From Boswellia sacra (lineage: Eukaryota > Streptophyta > Magnoliopsida > Sapindales > Burseraceae), in assembly GCA_013180625.2 (NCBI GenBank), contig SNVD02012254.1:1-64000 (forward strand): a DNA stretch of 64,000 bases, read 5' to 3'. This document shows positions 11,343 through 24,434 of this stretch, in pieces. How positions within the stretch are numbered: the stretch's first letter is position 1; each line of letters begins with the position of its first letter. Under the pieces are notes generated by a model. It worked only from the letters and a program-made list of their open reading frames with translations, was not told the origin of the DNA and did no database searches. The position numbers were made by a program, and so were the translations under genes.

Positions 11343-12092
11343 CTCTTTGCAGTTGGTTTGCTTTTCTGCGGAGCTCCTTAACTAGTTTTGTGCTTATAGA
11401 TGAAGAATTTCCTTAAAACTCCGTTACGCTAGTGCAAAGTTGAGTTGATGAAACATAAACAAGCTTTGATATGAGGTATATTCTTGTTCTACCCTGCTTT
11501 GTCTCCAAATAACACGTGATCAAGCACTAATAACAAGGATGCTTATAGAGATTTAACATTATTTTCTTAATAAACCCAGGTCACACTGACAAATTACCTT
11601 TTATCGATGTGATTCAAATGCTGTGTTTGGTCACATGCAGTCTCATTTTTGGGTATCATACCATGCACCCATCAGAAGGAAAAAGCTCACTGACTTTAGC
11701 TAATGTTTGATAAAGAATTGGTATAGATGTATCCGTCAGTCGTCACAGCTCACAAGATGAAGTCTTGGTGTGTGCAAATGTTATGTACTGTGGCGCCGAA
11801 AATTCAATGGAGCGGCTGCCCGAAATCTGTGTTAGACAAACAATGATACTACTCCTCTAGTTGGGCAGCCAAGCCCATAATCAAATTGAGGAATAGCTTT
11901 AATGCCTTATGCACTGGACATTGGCCCAATAAATTTTTAACTTTCTTTGACGACCCTTCCTATAATTATATTTCCTTAACATGTAACCCAGCCAAGAAAA
12001 TTAAACAATGGAAAAATAATAGAAAGATAATAACAGTATCCTAATAGAAGACAGTGGAACCTTGAGGTCAGATTGCCCTTTATACTGTAAGT

Positions 12093-15000
12093 AACCATAT
12101 CGTAACTTCACTTTTAACTCCAACGAGTATCTATGGAAATCCTGAATAGCTCCAAAATAGGATTACGAGTTTAGGAAGATATTGACCATGAAAAAGAAAG
12201 TGCGAAAATCATGTAAAATGCGCTTCTTTAAGAGATTGATGTTGTCATCAAACATTTTCTGCTCTTCTTATTGACATTATCGGACTAGATTCATAACATC
12301 TGGATTATGATGAGAAGCAGTCAATTATCAAGAAAGTGAGACACATGTTACAAATCGACAAATTTTGCTTCACATAACTACTTTAGTTAGATTCTCTTTC
12401 TTCAAGTCAACAAAAACGGCCTGGCTCTGTTCCTAGTTTGGATTGTGAATCCAAATAGCCACTGAGAACATGACTCCAATAGCCCACGAGCCCAGTGCAG
12501 GGGCCAATTCACTTTGCACAATTGGAATTTATTGGGTAATTTCGTTCGCAAATGAAGAGAATCTTAACACACTGCATAGCTAGAAGAGGTCCTAGCGAAT
12601 GCTTGCGTTTGACCTACCGACGTTCTACCCTTTTTGTGCATTGTCAAGTAGAAAAGCAATCTTCAAAAGTAGTAATAACAATAGACGTTTCAACAATCAA
12701 GTAAGAGCCACCGAAATTTACTTGCCAACAATTATAGCTTGCATTATGTAATACACTTGCATGATTACTAGAGGCACGCCAATGCCATCCACAAATTGGC
12801 AAAACCATGATAAATAGCACTAAGAGTTGGGAACCTTGTCATTGGTTTGCTCAGACGGACTTGTGTTAATCGAATCTTCAAATAAATTTTAATCATAAGC
12901 TTTGGATTTTAGACTGCTCTTATCTCTTTGTCATCTTTCACATTACATAAAATAAGAATGAAAAAATTGAATGCTTATATCATTGGCACATATATCATAT
13001 AATGAGAAGCATCTTGTTTACTTGTATTATGGTGTTCCGTTAAAAATAAACAAAGCATTTAGATTATAAAATCACTTTTTATGATATTTTTATAAGAAGT
13101 ACTATTGAATAAAAACGCTTTACACAGAAACACTCAAATTTAAGCGAAACAATAAGATATGATAGAATCATATTTGCATGTATAACTCTAATAAACTAGT
13201 TCTAGTTTTGACTTGATAGGACTTTAATTGTATAAGTGTGTTATAAGCTACTCCTGAAGTGATTGAGTGCTAATGAAGGCACTAATAAAGCATGCAATTG
13301 AACAGTATTATTCTACAATTGGACCATAATTGACGGCTAGATATGGGCCCGAAATCAAGAAAACAAAGCCCAAAGAATAATGAAAGAATCTATAGATAGA
13401 GCCATCAATAATGAGATGATCACATCATTTTAATTTTGTTATTTAAAAAATTGAGAGCCTCCCATGTGCTGGCACTTGACAGCTTCTCTAATTTTCATTC
13501 TCTTGGTTGCTTTCTCGGCCAATTTTCAAAAAAGATAATAAATCAATTTCTTTGGAAGCAAAAAATGGCTCTCACTATTTATCTCGTTCAGAAACCAATA
13601 GAAGCATTGCACTTTGCAAAAGTTTGACCAGATAATTCAATTATGGAACTACTCTCTACCCACCCTTACCATACTAGTTGACTTTGTTCATGGAGTGATA
13701 TTCTCCACTAACACCACTCTTCTTCCCTGATAAATTAATTAAACTCAAAAACACTTTTTATCTCTATAATATTACTTGATAAAATATAAACTGTATTGCA
13801 AAAAAAAAAAAAAAAGTAACACACATTAGAGGTTCAAATTAGCCATTGCACCTCATAAGTAATATTTTATGTTATCAAATTTTTATTGTCAGGTGAAAGG
13901 TTTCATTTCTATTTGTATTGGTTGACTAAACCAAAAAAAACCAATCAGCTTGCGTTTAGCTGATGTGATGTTTCTTCTTAAATAGAATTTCACCCCACAA
14001 AAAACATATTATATCAAACAATTTGGTGCTAATTGCGAAGCAACTTTCATAAAATTTAATACTAAAAACAATGCATTATTTAACTAATTTCCTATCTTGG
14101 CCAAAGTATAGTGGTATTTGAAATCATTATCAATAATGTTTCTTAACTTTACTTCTCTAATCAAAGATAATAATTCATGGAATTTGAGACAGTTATCTTG
14201 TTTTGCACCACAAGACAAAGAAGCATAGCACAATTGATTAAGAAGTGAGGAAGGACAAAGATTCATCATAAAGTTAAAGTGATTTAAATCCATAACAGTG
14301 TAAAGCCAGAACTTTTTACTTGTTTTAAATAAACAAGAGAAAACAAAACAGAAGCTAGCAACTACAGTACTTTCCCAATCAACATTGCCTTGGATCTTGA
14401 AAAATATTACTAAATCAAATCCATTTCAGTTGCGAGTGGATTTTTTTCACAAATATTCTGAATTGTCAGAAAGAAAATTGGTTCATTCCCTTTAAAAACC
14501 CATCAGAATAACTCAAAACTTAAATTCAAAATATAGCATCGGATACTTCCAGTTGCCTCACTGTCAAGCATTTTGTTACAGTACAACATCATTTTTATTC
14601 ATTAAATGAAAATTTCAAAATTAGTAAGCGTATTTTGAAACCTTTTTTATGAAAAGAATCAGATTTAGATGAACTCCAGATAGTGAAGTTGACCGAGTCA
14701 AAACCGGAGAGAACACACAGTAAACAAGGAGAAAATCACAGCAATCAAAGATGTAGATGTCTGATATTAGTAACTTTTTTGAACAAAATGAACCGGGAAA
14801 TGCAATGTAATGAAACGAGGTACGCCCAATTCGAGAAAAGCAAAACTGTTGTTGGGCCCATAAAAAATGAAGAAAAATTACATCCTCATATCTTCTATCT
14901 CTATCACTCTGTCCCTACCAGTTACCACCTCTCTGCTTCACGCTGAAGCAAGGCCCTTTATTTCTTTTTTCGCCTTTTGATTTGATTTCTTATTTTATTT

Positions 15001-15593
15001 ATATTGGCAACTATTCTTTACGATAACCCTATCTTCTTCCACCAGTTTTAGAAAATAAATTCAAAAACATTTCCCATGACAAGTAAAAGATGGATAGGCA
15101 GAGTAACAGCATAATAAATAAAAAATTCCTTATTAAAATTTATATCTGCCAAGGGATATTACAAACAGAGAGTGGGTTGTGGATTTCTCTTCTACAACCA
15201 GAAAGACAACATTCCCTAACCCAAAACAAGCCTCCACCATCTTACATCAAGAGAATAATACTACAACAACAAACCCAGAAGACCAAATCCACTTATTACA
15301 TTAACCAAAAAAAAAACAAGTAAAACAACCCTCTATTCCCTTGCTATAACTCACTTTAATTTGTTCTTCATTGGCCTAAATCTAATCCACTCAAAAAACA
15401 AAACAAAAAAAGGATAACTTATTGGTCTCCTAACTACACTCATCACATTCTTAAATTCTAACCAAATACCATATTTCTCTATCACAAATAAAATAACTGC
15501 CCTTTATACTTGGATGATTATCTTTCTTTTGTGTCCAACAAAATAACACTATCTGAGACTAACTGAACCGAGCTGAGTGGTGGAGTGGGTTGG
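12093..15593. other. Intergenic, 3.5 kb, no gene seen
   Basis: AT-rich sequence with only short scattered open frames (13436, 14084, 14683, 15090) that match nothing I know and have no paired splice sites. The last few hundred bases are probably the 3' region of the next, minus-strand gene. Confidence 0.6.
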
Positions 15594-17256
15594 TCAATAT
15601 GTCCACTCCTGAGGGAGATGTATTTCGTGGTGGTTTAGTGCGGAAAGATCTGGTCTTAAATTTCGTTGCTTTTGAAGTGCCATGACCGCACTTCTCCTTG
15701 CCATCAACGCATCTGCACAAATATACACACATCGTTAGGATACATATAAAATATTTTTTGAAAAAAGTACTTAAAATTATGAGGTCTTGTTGCATAGAAT
15801 AGATATGATTGGCTCACCATAGTGGGGGCCAAAAGCACTATTGAAGCGCTGCGGCGCTTGACCATTCCCATTCATGTCATCAAAATTCAGATTCAGCGCC
15901 TGAACAACCTTGGCAGGTACTAGAACAGTTGAACAACCTAATAAAAAGACAAGAACAAACCAAATCAAAAACTGAACTTCACCAAAAAAAAAGAAAATCC
16001 ATCCCAAAGGTTCTATTCATCCATCTTGCCTGATTTCTTGCGAGAATCCGGAGGAGGATTATTCCCATATCTACGGGGCAAGAACACACCAGTGCCAGTA
16101 CATTCCCTTTTAACCCCACCAGATCCACCTACAAAAACAGGCTTGTGCTGCTGATGCTGATGCTGCACTTGGAGAGGAGGCCATGCAGATTGAGACAGTC
16201 CAAGCGGACGCCCACATCTTGCATTCTCGTAAACAATATTCCTCGCTTTGCTCTGGATCTGCTGCTGCTGTTGGTGTGGCTGAGAAGGCCACGCGGGTCT
16301 CACTGCTTGTGAACCCCTAACAACACCGCACTGCGTCTTCAGCATCTGCTCTTGCTTCACGAATTGCTGGTACTGCAAAGACAAACCGAGAAATTAAGAC
16401 AAAGTTGGAAATCTTACATTTAACTCAAAACAAGGAGCTAAGTGAAGTCGAATCACTCACCTGATTTGTTTGTCCAAGATTGTAATTAACATTCTGGCTT
16501 GAATACAACCCGAAGTTTGGGTTTTTCACAACATGCACCGGGCTTGGATTCTTAGGAGCACCAAGCAGGCCTCGTCCATGAACGATGTTGTTATTGTATC
16601 TGACTCCTTCACTGTTCATCTTCAACCTCGCAACTTGACCTGCAGCTGCGGATATAAGGTCCCACGTGTCGTTCTGACCACCAAACGGCGTCGTCGGAGG
16701 AGATGACACAAGCGACGAACCATTTGGGCTGCCGCTGCTCGACACTGACCAGCTCCCAATCCCACTCAGCGTTGACTCCGGCGACCCAGCCATAACCCAG
16801 CTCTGCTAACAGAAACAAAACCCATCCACTCTAACGTCAAAACAAGACTTCAAAAACAAAACAAAACAAAACAAAAATAGGAACAACATAAGCTGAGCAG
16901 ACCTCGAGTTTGTCTTTGTCTTGAGGAAGACGACCAGGGACAGCGAGTTTCTGAGTTGATGAGTGAGTCAGACGCCGAGTTAACCCGGCAAGGAAGTCAT
17001 CCTCGTCGCTGGTATTATTACTACTCTCCGTCTCCGTGGAGCACACTACAGAGTCCACAGGAGAACTGAGAGCTGAGTCGATCGAGTCGAACTCGTAAGG
17101 GAACTCCGAGGGAAAGCTAAGACTCGGCTTCAACTCAGGCTGCTTCAGAACGTTATTATTGATGAGAGGGGCGTTTTCTTTATCAAGGAGTACATCATCG
17201 TCAGTAAGAAACTTAGAAGGCAGCCAGAAAACGGCGTCGTTGCGAGAGACGGCCAT
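15594..17256 (-). CDS. Plant-specific protein of unknown function, five exons
   Basis: Exons: 17256-16903, 16802-16461, 16372-16030, 15937-15818 and 15712-15594, joined in phase to give 425 aa. Conserved-looking blocks are the N-terminus MAVSRNDAVFWLPSKFL; an acidic Ser/Thr stretch then DDFLAGLTRR; a SW.MAGSPESTLSG block at about residues 119-132; a Gln-rich segment near 280; STVLVPAKVVQALNLN near 350; and the C-terminus ending HLPQEWTY. I recognise a land-plant family with Arabidopsis members in this layout but no assigned biochemistry. No signal peptide or membrane segment is visible; the composition suggests a largely disordered, perhaps nuclear, protein. Intron 3 (16029-15938) starts GC, not GT. 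The start was chosen at MAVSR because upstream in-frame sequence looks like 5' UTR (purine-rich). Confidence 0.88.
15938..16029 (-). other. GC-AG intron
   Basis: The donor reads TCAG|GCAAGA and the acceptor TATTAG. Splicing restores the frame (KKSG|CSTVLVPAKVV), while read-through reaches a stop after KMDE. CAG|GCAAG is the usual strong context of GC donors. Confidence 0.85.
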
Positions 17257-20200
17257 GGAAAGGAAATAAGAGAAAGGAAAGGGAAGGGAAGAGAGGGTTT
17301 TGAAGAGGTATGCTTTGCTGCTGGAAGAAGATTTAATAATGAGCAGGGAGGAGTGGAGAGAGAGAAACTTGAGGGACCCAACAAAAGAAGGGTAAAGAAA
17401 GAGAGAGAAAGAGAGTAGAGAATGTTGACGACAAGCTGCTTTTATTAAGGTTTCAGGGCTACTTTGAGACAGGTTCAAAAAAATTGTTAGAAAATTTTAA
17501 AAAAAAAATTATTTATAAATATAAAAACAAAGAGAGAGAGAGAGAGAGAACAGACGGCACGGGGGGTGGATGGAGACGTTTGTGCTGCTGCGTAACTTGC
17601 CTGCCATCTGTGTTTAGAGGAATAATAATGGGGCAAATGATGTGATTCATTTTGTTTTCAAAATTTAGTCGTCCTCTTGCCAGTTACAGATAACAACCAA
17701 CAAATGATTGAGATTTCTTTCACTCATGTTTGAAATTGTAATTAATCAGATTTATGTTTATTATTAATTACCATACTAATTATTGAATAAACACAATCCA
17801 AACATGGTACTACCCTTCAAATTAACACCTAAGGGGCATGATGCATCAATTTTGAAATTTCGATTTCAATCGATGATTAAAAAAAGACATAAAAAGACAA
17901 AGCTAACACAGTGTATGAAAAAATATGAGCTAAAACTGTCTTGAGTTCATTGGTCAATAAATAGAGAAATTATGGTTTTGAGGGCAATAGAGGCGTGCTG
18001 TGCCAAATAAGGATAATTGATGTGGTTATATCAAGCATAGTATAACATAGTTGACTATGATAGCATTATCGTCAATATGCTGCTGAGTCAATTTCAGAGA
18101 GGCCCAAAGTAATAATTTCTCCAATGCTTATCATAGTCATAGCAATGCAAGGAGGACGTTTTAAGGTCAAAATTTCAAATACAACTATTTCCAGCTATTG
18201 CTATTTTAAACCTAAGCCCACCAAATTAAAGGTAGGTTCAATAAATCATATTTAATATAATTGATAAAAGAAAATTAAATCTATGAATTCGTTTGTTTAC
18301 CTGGGTCATTCAAGTATGGTCAACCAAAACAAATCAAAATTACCATATTTCAATAAACCAGATATTTGCAAATGGGAACTTGCATGTTCTCATCTCATGT
18401 GTATAGTTGTAACCAAAGCTTTTAACCAACATGCCTATTTACTATTTAAGTGTGAATAAACTTTATGTGAATGAAGATGATTACAGGTGGAACCCACATC
18501 TGATTTCTCATAAAACATAGAGTTAGTAGTAGCAGCAGTTGCAAAATATGGGTCTCCATACCCGCTTTATTCAAACCACTTTGTGTCACTAATTAAAGTA
18601 ACGACATGAGACACAATCATTGTGACATCTCGAGGTATAATTTTGTATTAATAATTAATTATTTCGTTAAAACTTCAATTCTCCTCATATTTATAATTAT
18701 TCTTTCTGTTGTGCTCCAACCATCCCTCTTTGTGGGCTCTCATGAGCTTGCTTATGTGTATCTTTCAATTTTAGCGTGCATTGAATCTATAACATCATTT
18801 GATTTCGCCTTTCTTTACGGAGGTAGATCTCATTTTCATATTGCTAGTGACACATTTAAGAAATATGGTATCTACCAAGTCGTGCGAAAAAGATAGATCA
18901 ATCAATAAATAATAATAATTATCATTACAAATTTAGATTCAATATATATTATTTAATAAAGTTTATAGTATATAATTTTGTCTTTTTCTACTGAATACGT
19001 ATAATACTCTATTTTCATTAAGTTATACAAGGAATCTAATTACAACCTTATAAATGATTCCGGATAGTTTAATATTTGGTCTTCTTATGGTTGATATTGC
19101 ATAGATGACATGATAACAAGGGAAAGAGTGTTTTTCTTATCTAAAAAATTACATAGTCAATTAGGATGGCATCTCAATGTGTACAGATTGCCATGTGTTG
19201 GCAGTTGGCACATACATTCTACATTAAGTAAAAAATCATTTCAATGGTTAACTTCGCAGCTTTTGCTTGCCCTAATGAGTAAAGCCTGCTCGTTCAAGCA
19301 AGCTAAAGCTAACCGAGGTGTCACGGAGAACCCGTGAACTGCCCAGTAATCGGAGCATTATCCACCATGCAATACCAGATTCTGAATCTTTTGCCTACGT
19401 GGCGCTAGGCCAGATTCGGCAGCTTAACTGTCACTGTTCTTGCTCTAATTTCGCCTCTTTCAAAGCATTTCCTACTTCGCCGTTAGCTGACGCCGTTTGG
19501 CAATCTCTTTGGGTTAAACACAAAAATAATTGACAAAGACATAATAGTTCACGTCCTCCTCTTTTGGAGCATATGGCTTGCAGTTATTTATCTGCATATG
19601 TTACGTCGTTATAACGGCAGTTATTGCGGACCTCAGAACTTAGTTATAACAGGTTTAATAATTTTCCCGCTAAAACTGATGATTGTGGATGAAACAGAGC
19701 AAAAAAAAAAAAAAAGAAAGAAAGAATTTATTGAGAGAGTGAAACGAGGAACTTGTCGTGGGGCCGTGGGTTAGCTTCTGAAATCGACAGCTCACGAGTC
19801 AAAAGGGCGGGAGCAGATATTTTTTATATTTAATTTTGAATTATTTTAAGAAATTTTATAATTATTTGATTTGATGGAGATTTTTTAAATATTAATATTT
19901 TCTTTTTCTGTTTTTTTGACAGCATCTGTACACGAGGGTACCAAAAATCCACAATTTACATAAAATTACAAGGGATGAAACGGATATTGGGTCTCCTTGG
20001 CTAGGGTATTATTGTCATTTAACTTTAGAGGCGTTTGTTGCCTGTAAGAACTGACATTTGGTGCAGCCCAGTTCATCCGTTGTGGCGGTATGTTTAAGCT
20101 GCCTCAAGTACCTGCCCCAATCTCAGTTAAGCGCGTGTGCGCACTCCACCATCATTATATAAAAACCTTATACTAATAGTATTATTCTTTGTTTATAGGA

Positions 20201-22834
20201 CTGATAACATAATGATTTTTATATTAGCAACCAAATTAATTTGTTGCCGAGGGCTTGTTTAAAATATATTTAATGATTATTTCTATAAAAATTATGGGTT
20301 GATCTAATAATTAATCTAAATGTTATGGTATATGACTAGTGCCTATTTGATATATTATTTAATTTCATCAAACTTATTAAATAAAATTATCAATTAACTT
20401 ATTAATTAAGTTAAGTTGGAGTGTAGATAGTTATTACTTGTTTAAAATGACTTTAATGCATAAAAATGAATTATTTTATTTTTTTAACAAAAGTATATAA
20501 GATGTGTGAATTTTTTGCCTTTATTGAAAACATATATATAAACCTTTAAATTCCAAATCAAAAGTCAAAATATTCGCAAATAAAAGAAAGGACAGCCAAA
20601 TCCCGTCACGTAACCAGTAGCGTAAAAATAATAGAGAAGGTTGCGCGTATAGGTAAAGAATTTTCTCAATAACATCATTTTTTTCTTTAGAAAAAAGGGG
20701 AAAAAGGAGAGATCAGCGCGCACACAACACCAACATAAACGCATCCTTGTGTGATTGATGGTGGGCTCTGTAACAAACGAACTTCCCTTCCTTTCTAACG
20801 CATACCTTTAATTATTAATTAAAAGAATTTTAAAATAATTACAAATAACACATAGAAGCCACTATTTTAAAATTAAAAGCATTCATTAATAAAATATTAA
20901 TTCTAAAATTTACAATTTACTCGATGTGAGGGATATAAAATAATATCAAAATAAATTAAAAATATCATAAAATATAAATCAATGCAAACAGAGGTAAAGC
21001 ATTGCTTGGTGTTCCCGCAATGTTTTTTTGAATTTGGCGCCGAAATAATCAATCAACCGTCAGTGTCACATCTCTACTGCTGTGAGAAGACGTAAATATA
21101 TATTTTATTATTATTTTTTTTTTTTCAAGTTTTTGACACTGGTTTCTGGCGATTCGAAATTTGAACTCAACGGTTAGGAAAAGATATGTGAAGGCGAAGC
21201 AGCAATTTCCCACTAGAAGCCAAGCTCCATCGGCATCATCACCATCCATGGCCATGGGCATGCCATGTAATTGCACCATTTTCCTTTCCTTTTGTCTGTT
21301 GCTGCTGACTTTGCATATAAAAACACAAAAGTGAATAGCTACTATTTTTTTATGTTATAATATGTTAATGAATATCTAACCCAACAAATTTGATTTCTAA
21401 ATCAAATCGGTGCATTATGATTTTAGTTATTTTATTATATATTTTATAAGCTTGTTTTAATGGGTTTAATGCGTCCTACATGATAACTTCATGAAATCTT
21501 GATTTATCTTTTTGAGATATGGGATTAAAATAATTTGAAAGTTCAAACTAAACCAAATCCCACTTGGCTCCATTAAAAGAACTGGCATGTAGGAAGTTTA
21601 TATCGGATCTTCACTGGGGACAAAGAGGGGATTTGTGGGTTATGTTACTTGTATTGAATGAGGATGGTGGGAATTGGTAGAGGAGTGAATAGGTATGGCG
21701 TCCTATATTAATAGGGCACCTATCTTACGTTACTGAGTGAATCCAAGTCATAAGCTACTTTCCATTATACTCTTTAATAAGATTTGACCTGCTCCCACGT
21801 GTACTCTTAATCTATGCGCCGTCGGATTATGATTGGATCAGCTTCCTCATTAAAAGGTCGATAGTTGCAATTTATAAGAGTTTGTCATGACAAAGTTATT
21901 AAGGTATTTACATAAACTTTAAAAAATAGGCATGATTGAATTTACTTAAAATAATAATAAGATTTTAATTTTATAATCATGGGTTGGCTTTAAGATCATA
22001 TTTGATAAGAAAATTTAATAATAAACGGTGATATATGAAGCAGTAGTTTGATAAAAGATGGTGGACGGCGGTAAGAGACGAGTGAAGCCATGGGGTGGTA
22101 ATAATTTTGGCTTTTGAAATTAGAGATTATAATAAATTTTCAACTTTCAAAGCGAGTGAGTGAATGAATTGCCTAGGATCCCATTTGCCAAATGGCTAAT
22201 GGCAGGGATTTACATGTAACCCAACCCAACCTAATTGATATGTATGCATATGAAAATGAGAGACGGGTGTTGGCATCACATGGGCAAGGTCAAATACAGA
22301 GTGGTCAATGGTCAAAGGACAAAGCCTCGAAAATAGAGCATTATCATATTCACTCATAGGTTTCCCTTTCAATTGTTCCCATTCCTTTCCTCCTATTAAA
22401 TGACTCGTACACTAATCAAGAACCTGATTGCTTTTTGGATGAAAAACAATACTTTTAGCCTTTTAAGAGAGCAAATATATGGATGAACAACATTTCGTTG
22501 TGTTTAGATTCATATTTTACGCTTCCATAAGGATTCTACCGATTGAAATTATAAAATTTTAGAGAAATTCATAAGGGTGATGATGACTTGTAGTCGATTT
22601 TAATATTTGAGAAGAATGGTGTTAGACTTACATTCTTCTTCCTATAACCCAAACTCTTCAAATTCTATAATTTCATAATTTGATATGATAATATATAAGA
22701 CAAAAATTAACTAAAAGAGCAAAAAACAAAAAAGAATGATAAAAGTTACATCTTTAATAAGATTTTGATACGTAGACTGCTGCATCGGATTATAGAATTT
22801 AGATTATATGAAAGTTGTAACTATAATATTACTG
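17257..22834. other. Intergenic, 5.6 kb, no gene seen
   Basis: The first 250 bases are likely promoter and 5' UTR of the minus-strand five-exon gene; a (GA)n run lies at 17529-17548. The remainder is AT-rich. Open frames at 18606, 19110, 19318 and 21049 match nothing known to me. No tRNA or clear terminal-repeat element was recognised. Confidence 0.55.
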
Positions 22835-24434
22835 ATTTTCATGCCATTGACACTTTTTTGACAAAAAGACTCAATTACCCTTATGTATTCAATTTTTTCC
22901 TAAAACCTTATTTTTCCTTATTTCCCTCTTCAGTCAAAAATTATCGAAACCCATTATCAGCGCTCGAAACACAAACCAACACCAACATCACCTGAGAATA
23001 GAAGCATCAAGCAAGACGACGCAGAAAGAAGCACCCATCAATATTGAGGGTCCCTCATTGTGATTTATTTGATTGTTATTCGCTAAATTTGATTTAGTTT
23101 TAGGGAATTTGAATTCGGGATTTTGAATTTGGGATTTTAGTTTCTGACGGAATTGTGAACTTATTTAGTGATAAATCGAGTATTATAATGTGATTTTTGT
23201 GGTTTGATGCGTGTGAAAACCGACGAAAGGAGTTGTAAATCCAGTGTTATATCGCGATGAAGAAGACACTCAACACTCGACAACCACCTATCGAGTTGTG
23301 TAATATCGATTGTCGAGTGTTTGTTGAGTGGTGAAATGTCGAGTGTCGAATGCTTGTCGGGTGGTGAAATGTCGAGTGTCAAGTGCTTGTCGAGTGGTGG
23401 TGTAGTGACGAGTGGTGGTGTAATGTCGAGTATCGGATAATTGTCGAGTGGTGTAGTATCGAGTGGTGCAGTGTCGAGTGTTGAAGTGTCGATTGTCGAG
23501 TGTTTGTCGAGTGGTGGTATAGTGACAAGTGATTATGTAGTGTCGAGTGGTGAAATGTTGAGTGGTGTAGTGTCGAGTAGTGTAGAGTCGAGTGTCGGAT
23601 AATTGTTGAGTGTTGTCGAGTGTTGTCGAGTGTCGAGTGTCGCGTTGCGTTGTGTCGAGTGTCGTCACAACACCACTTGACACTCGACAAATATCCGACA
23701 CTCGACACTACACAACCACTCGTCACTACACCACCTCTCGACAAACACTCGAAACTCGACACTCTAACACTCGACACTACACCACTCGACAATTATCCGA
23801 TACTCGACACTACACCACCACTCGACAAACACTCGATACTCGACATTTTACCACTCGACAAACACTCGACACTCGACATTACACAACTCGACACGACTCG
23901 ATAGGTGGTTGTCGAGTGTCGAGGGTCTTCTTCATCGTGATATGACACTGAATTCACAACTCTTTTCGTCGGTTTTCACACGCATCAAACCACAAAAATC
24001 ACATTATAACACTCGATTTATCTATAAATAAGTTCACAAATCCGTCGGAAACTCAAATCCCGAATTCAAATTCCTTAAAAACTAAATCAAATCTAACGAA
24101 TAACAACCAAATAAATCATAATTAGGGACTCTCCGTGTTGATGGGTGCTTCTCTCTGCGTCATTTTGCTTGATACTTCTATCCTCAACTGATGCTCGTGT
24201 TGGTTTGTATTTTGAACGGTGTCGATGGGTTTTGGTAATTTTCCTCTGAAGAGAGGGAGATGGGTTTCGGTAATTTTCGTCTGAAGAGAGTGAAATAAAG
24301 CTCTGGAAAAAAATTGAATACAGAAGGGTAATTGGATTTTTTTGTTAAAAAAGTATCTATGACATGAAAATTTTTCAAGATGTGTCCAAATTTTAATTAA
24401 GACCCATAATTATATCTATTTTTTCAATTTTTCC
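22835..24434. mobile_element. Foldback Mutator-like element 1 (left end truncated)
   Basis: A giant imperfect palindrome. Arms of about 450-480 bp (22835-23300 and about 23885-24350, inverted) carry the same text, for example GTGATTTTTGTGGTTTGATG on the left and its reverse complement on the right. Between them the left half is packed with GTCGAGTG and the right half with CACTCGAC, switching strand near 23660. The right terminus (reverse complement GGAAAAATTGAAAAAATAGA) matches elements 2 and 3; the outer 80 or so bases of the left terminus are missing. There is no transposase. Repeat-derived frames in the array are not genes. Confidence 0.8.
23290..23900. repeat. CTCGAC/GTCGAG motif array with central strand switch
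   Basis: Dozens of irregularly spaced GTCGAGTG(T/G) units on the plus strand up to about 23660, then CACTCGACA units to about 23900. Spacing is mostly 10-20 bases, with linkers such as TGGTGTAGT. The hexamer CTCGAC stays nearly invariant while linkers vary. Confidence 0.9.

Larger units (their letters stand above)
8852..12092. repeat. Segmental duplication, copy B (UGT block)
   Basis: Direct-orientation partner of 4171-7262. It is about 150 bp longer overall because it carries a 495-bp MITE at 8992-9486 that copy A lacks, offset by smaller indels. Confidence 0.85.

Noticed and set aside
16837..17478. Longer N-terminus (from 17478) for the five-exon gene
   Set aside because: The added residues are a translation of purine-rich 5' UTR; the conserved family start MAVSR is at 17256.
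18606..19533. Three open frames of 71-96 codons
   Set aside because: Hydrophobic or random-looking translations, no family resemblance, no splice support.
23161..23945. Long open frames on both strands rich in TTRHYTTRQ and HSTLD
   Set aside because: They are translations of the CTCGAC/GTCGAG array in several frames; low-complexity repeat output with no domain.
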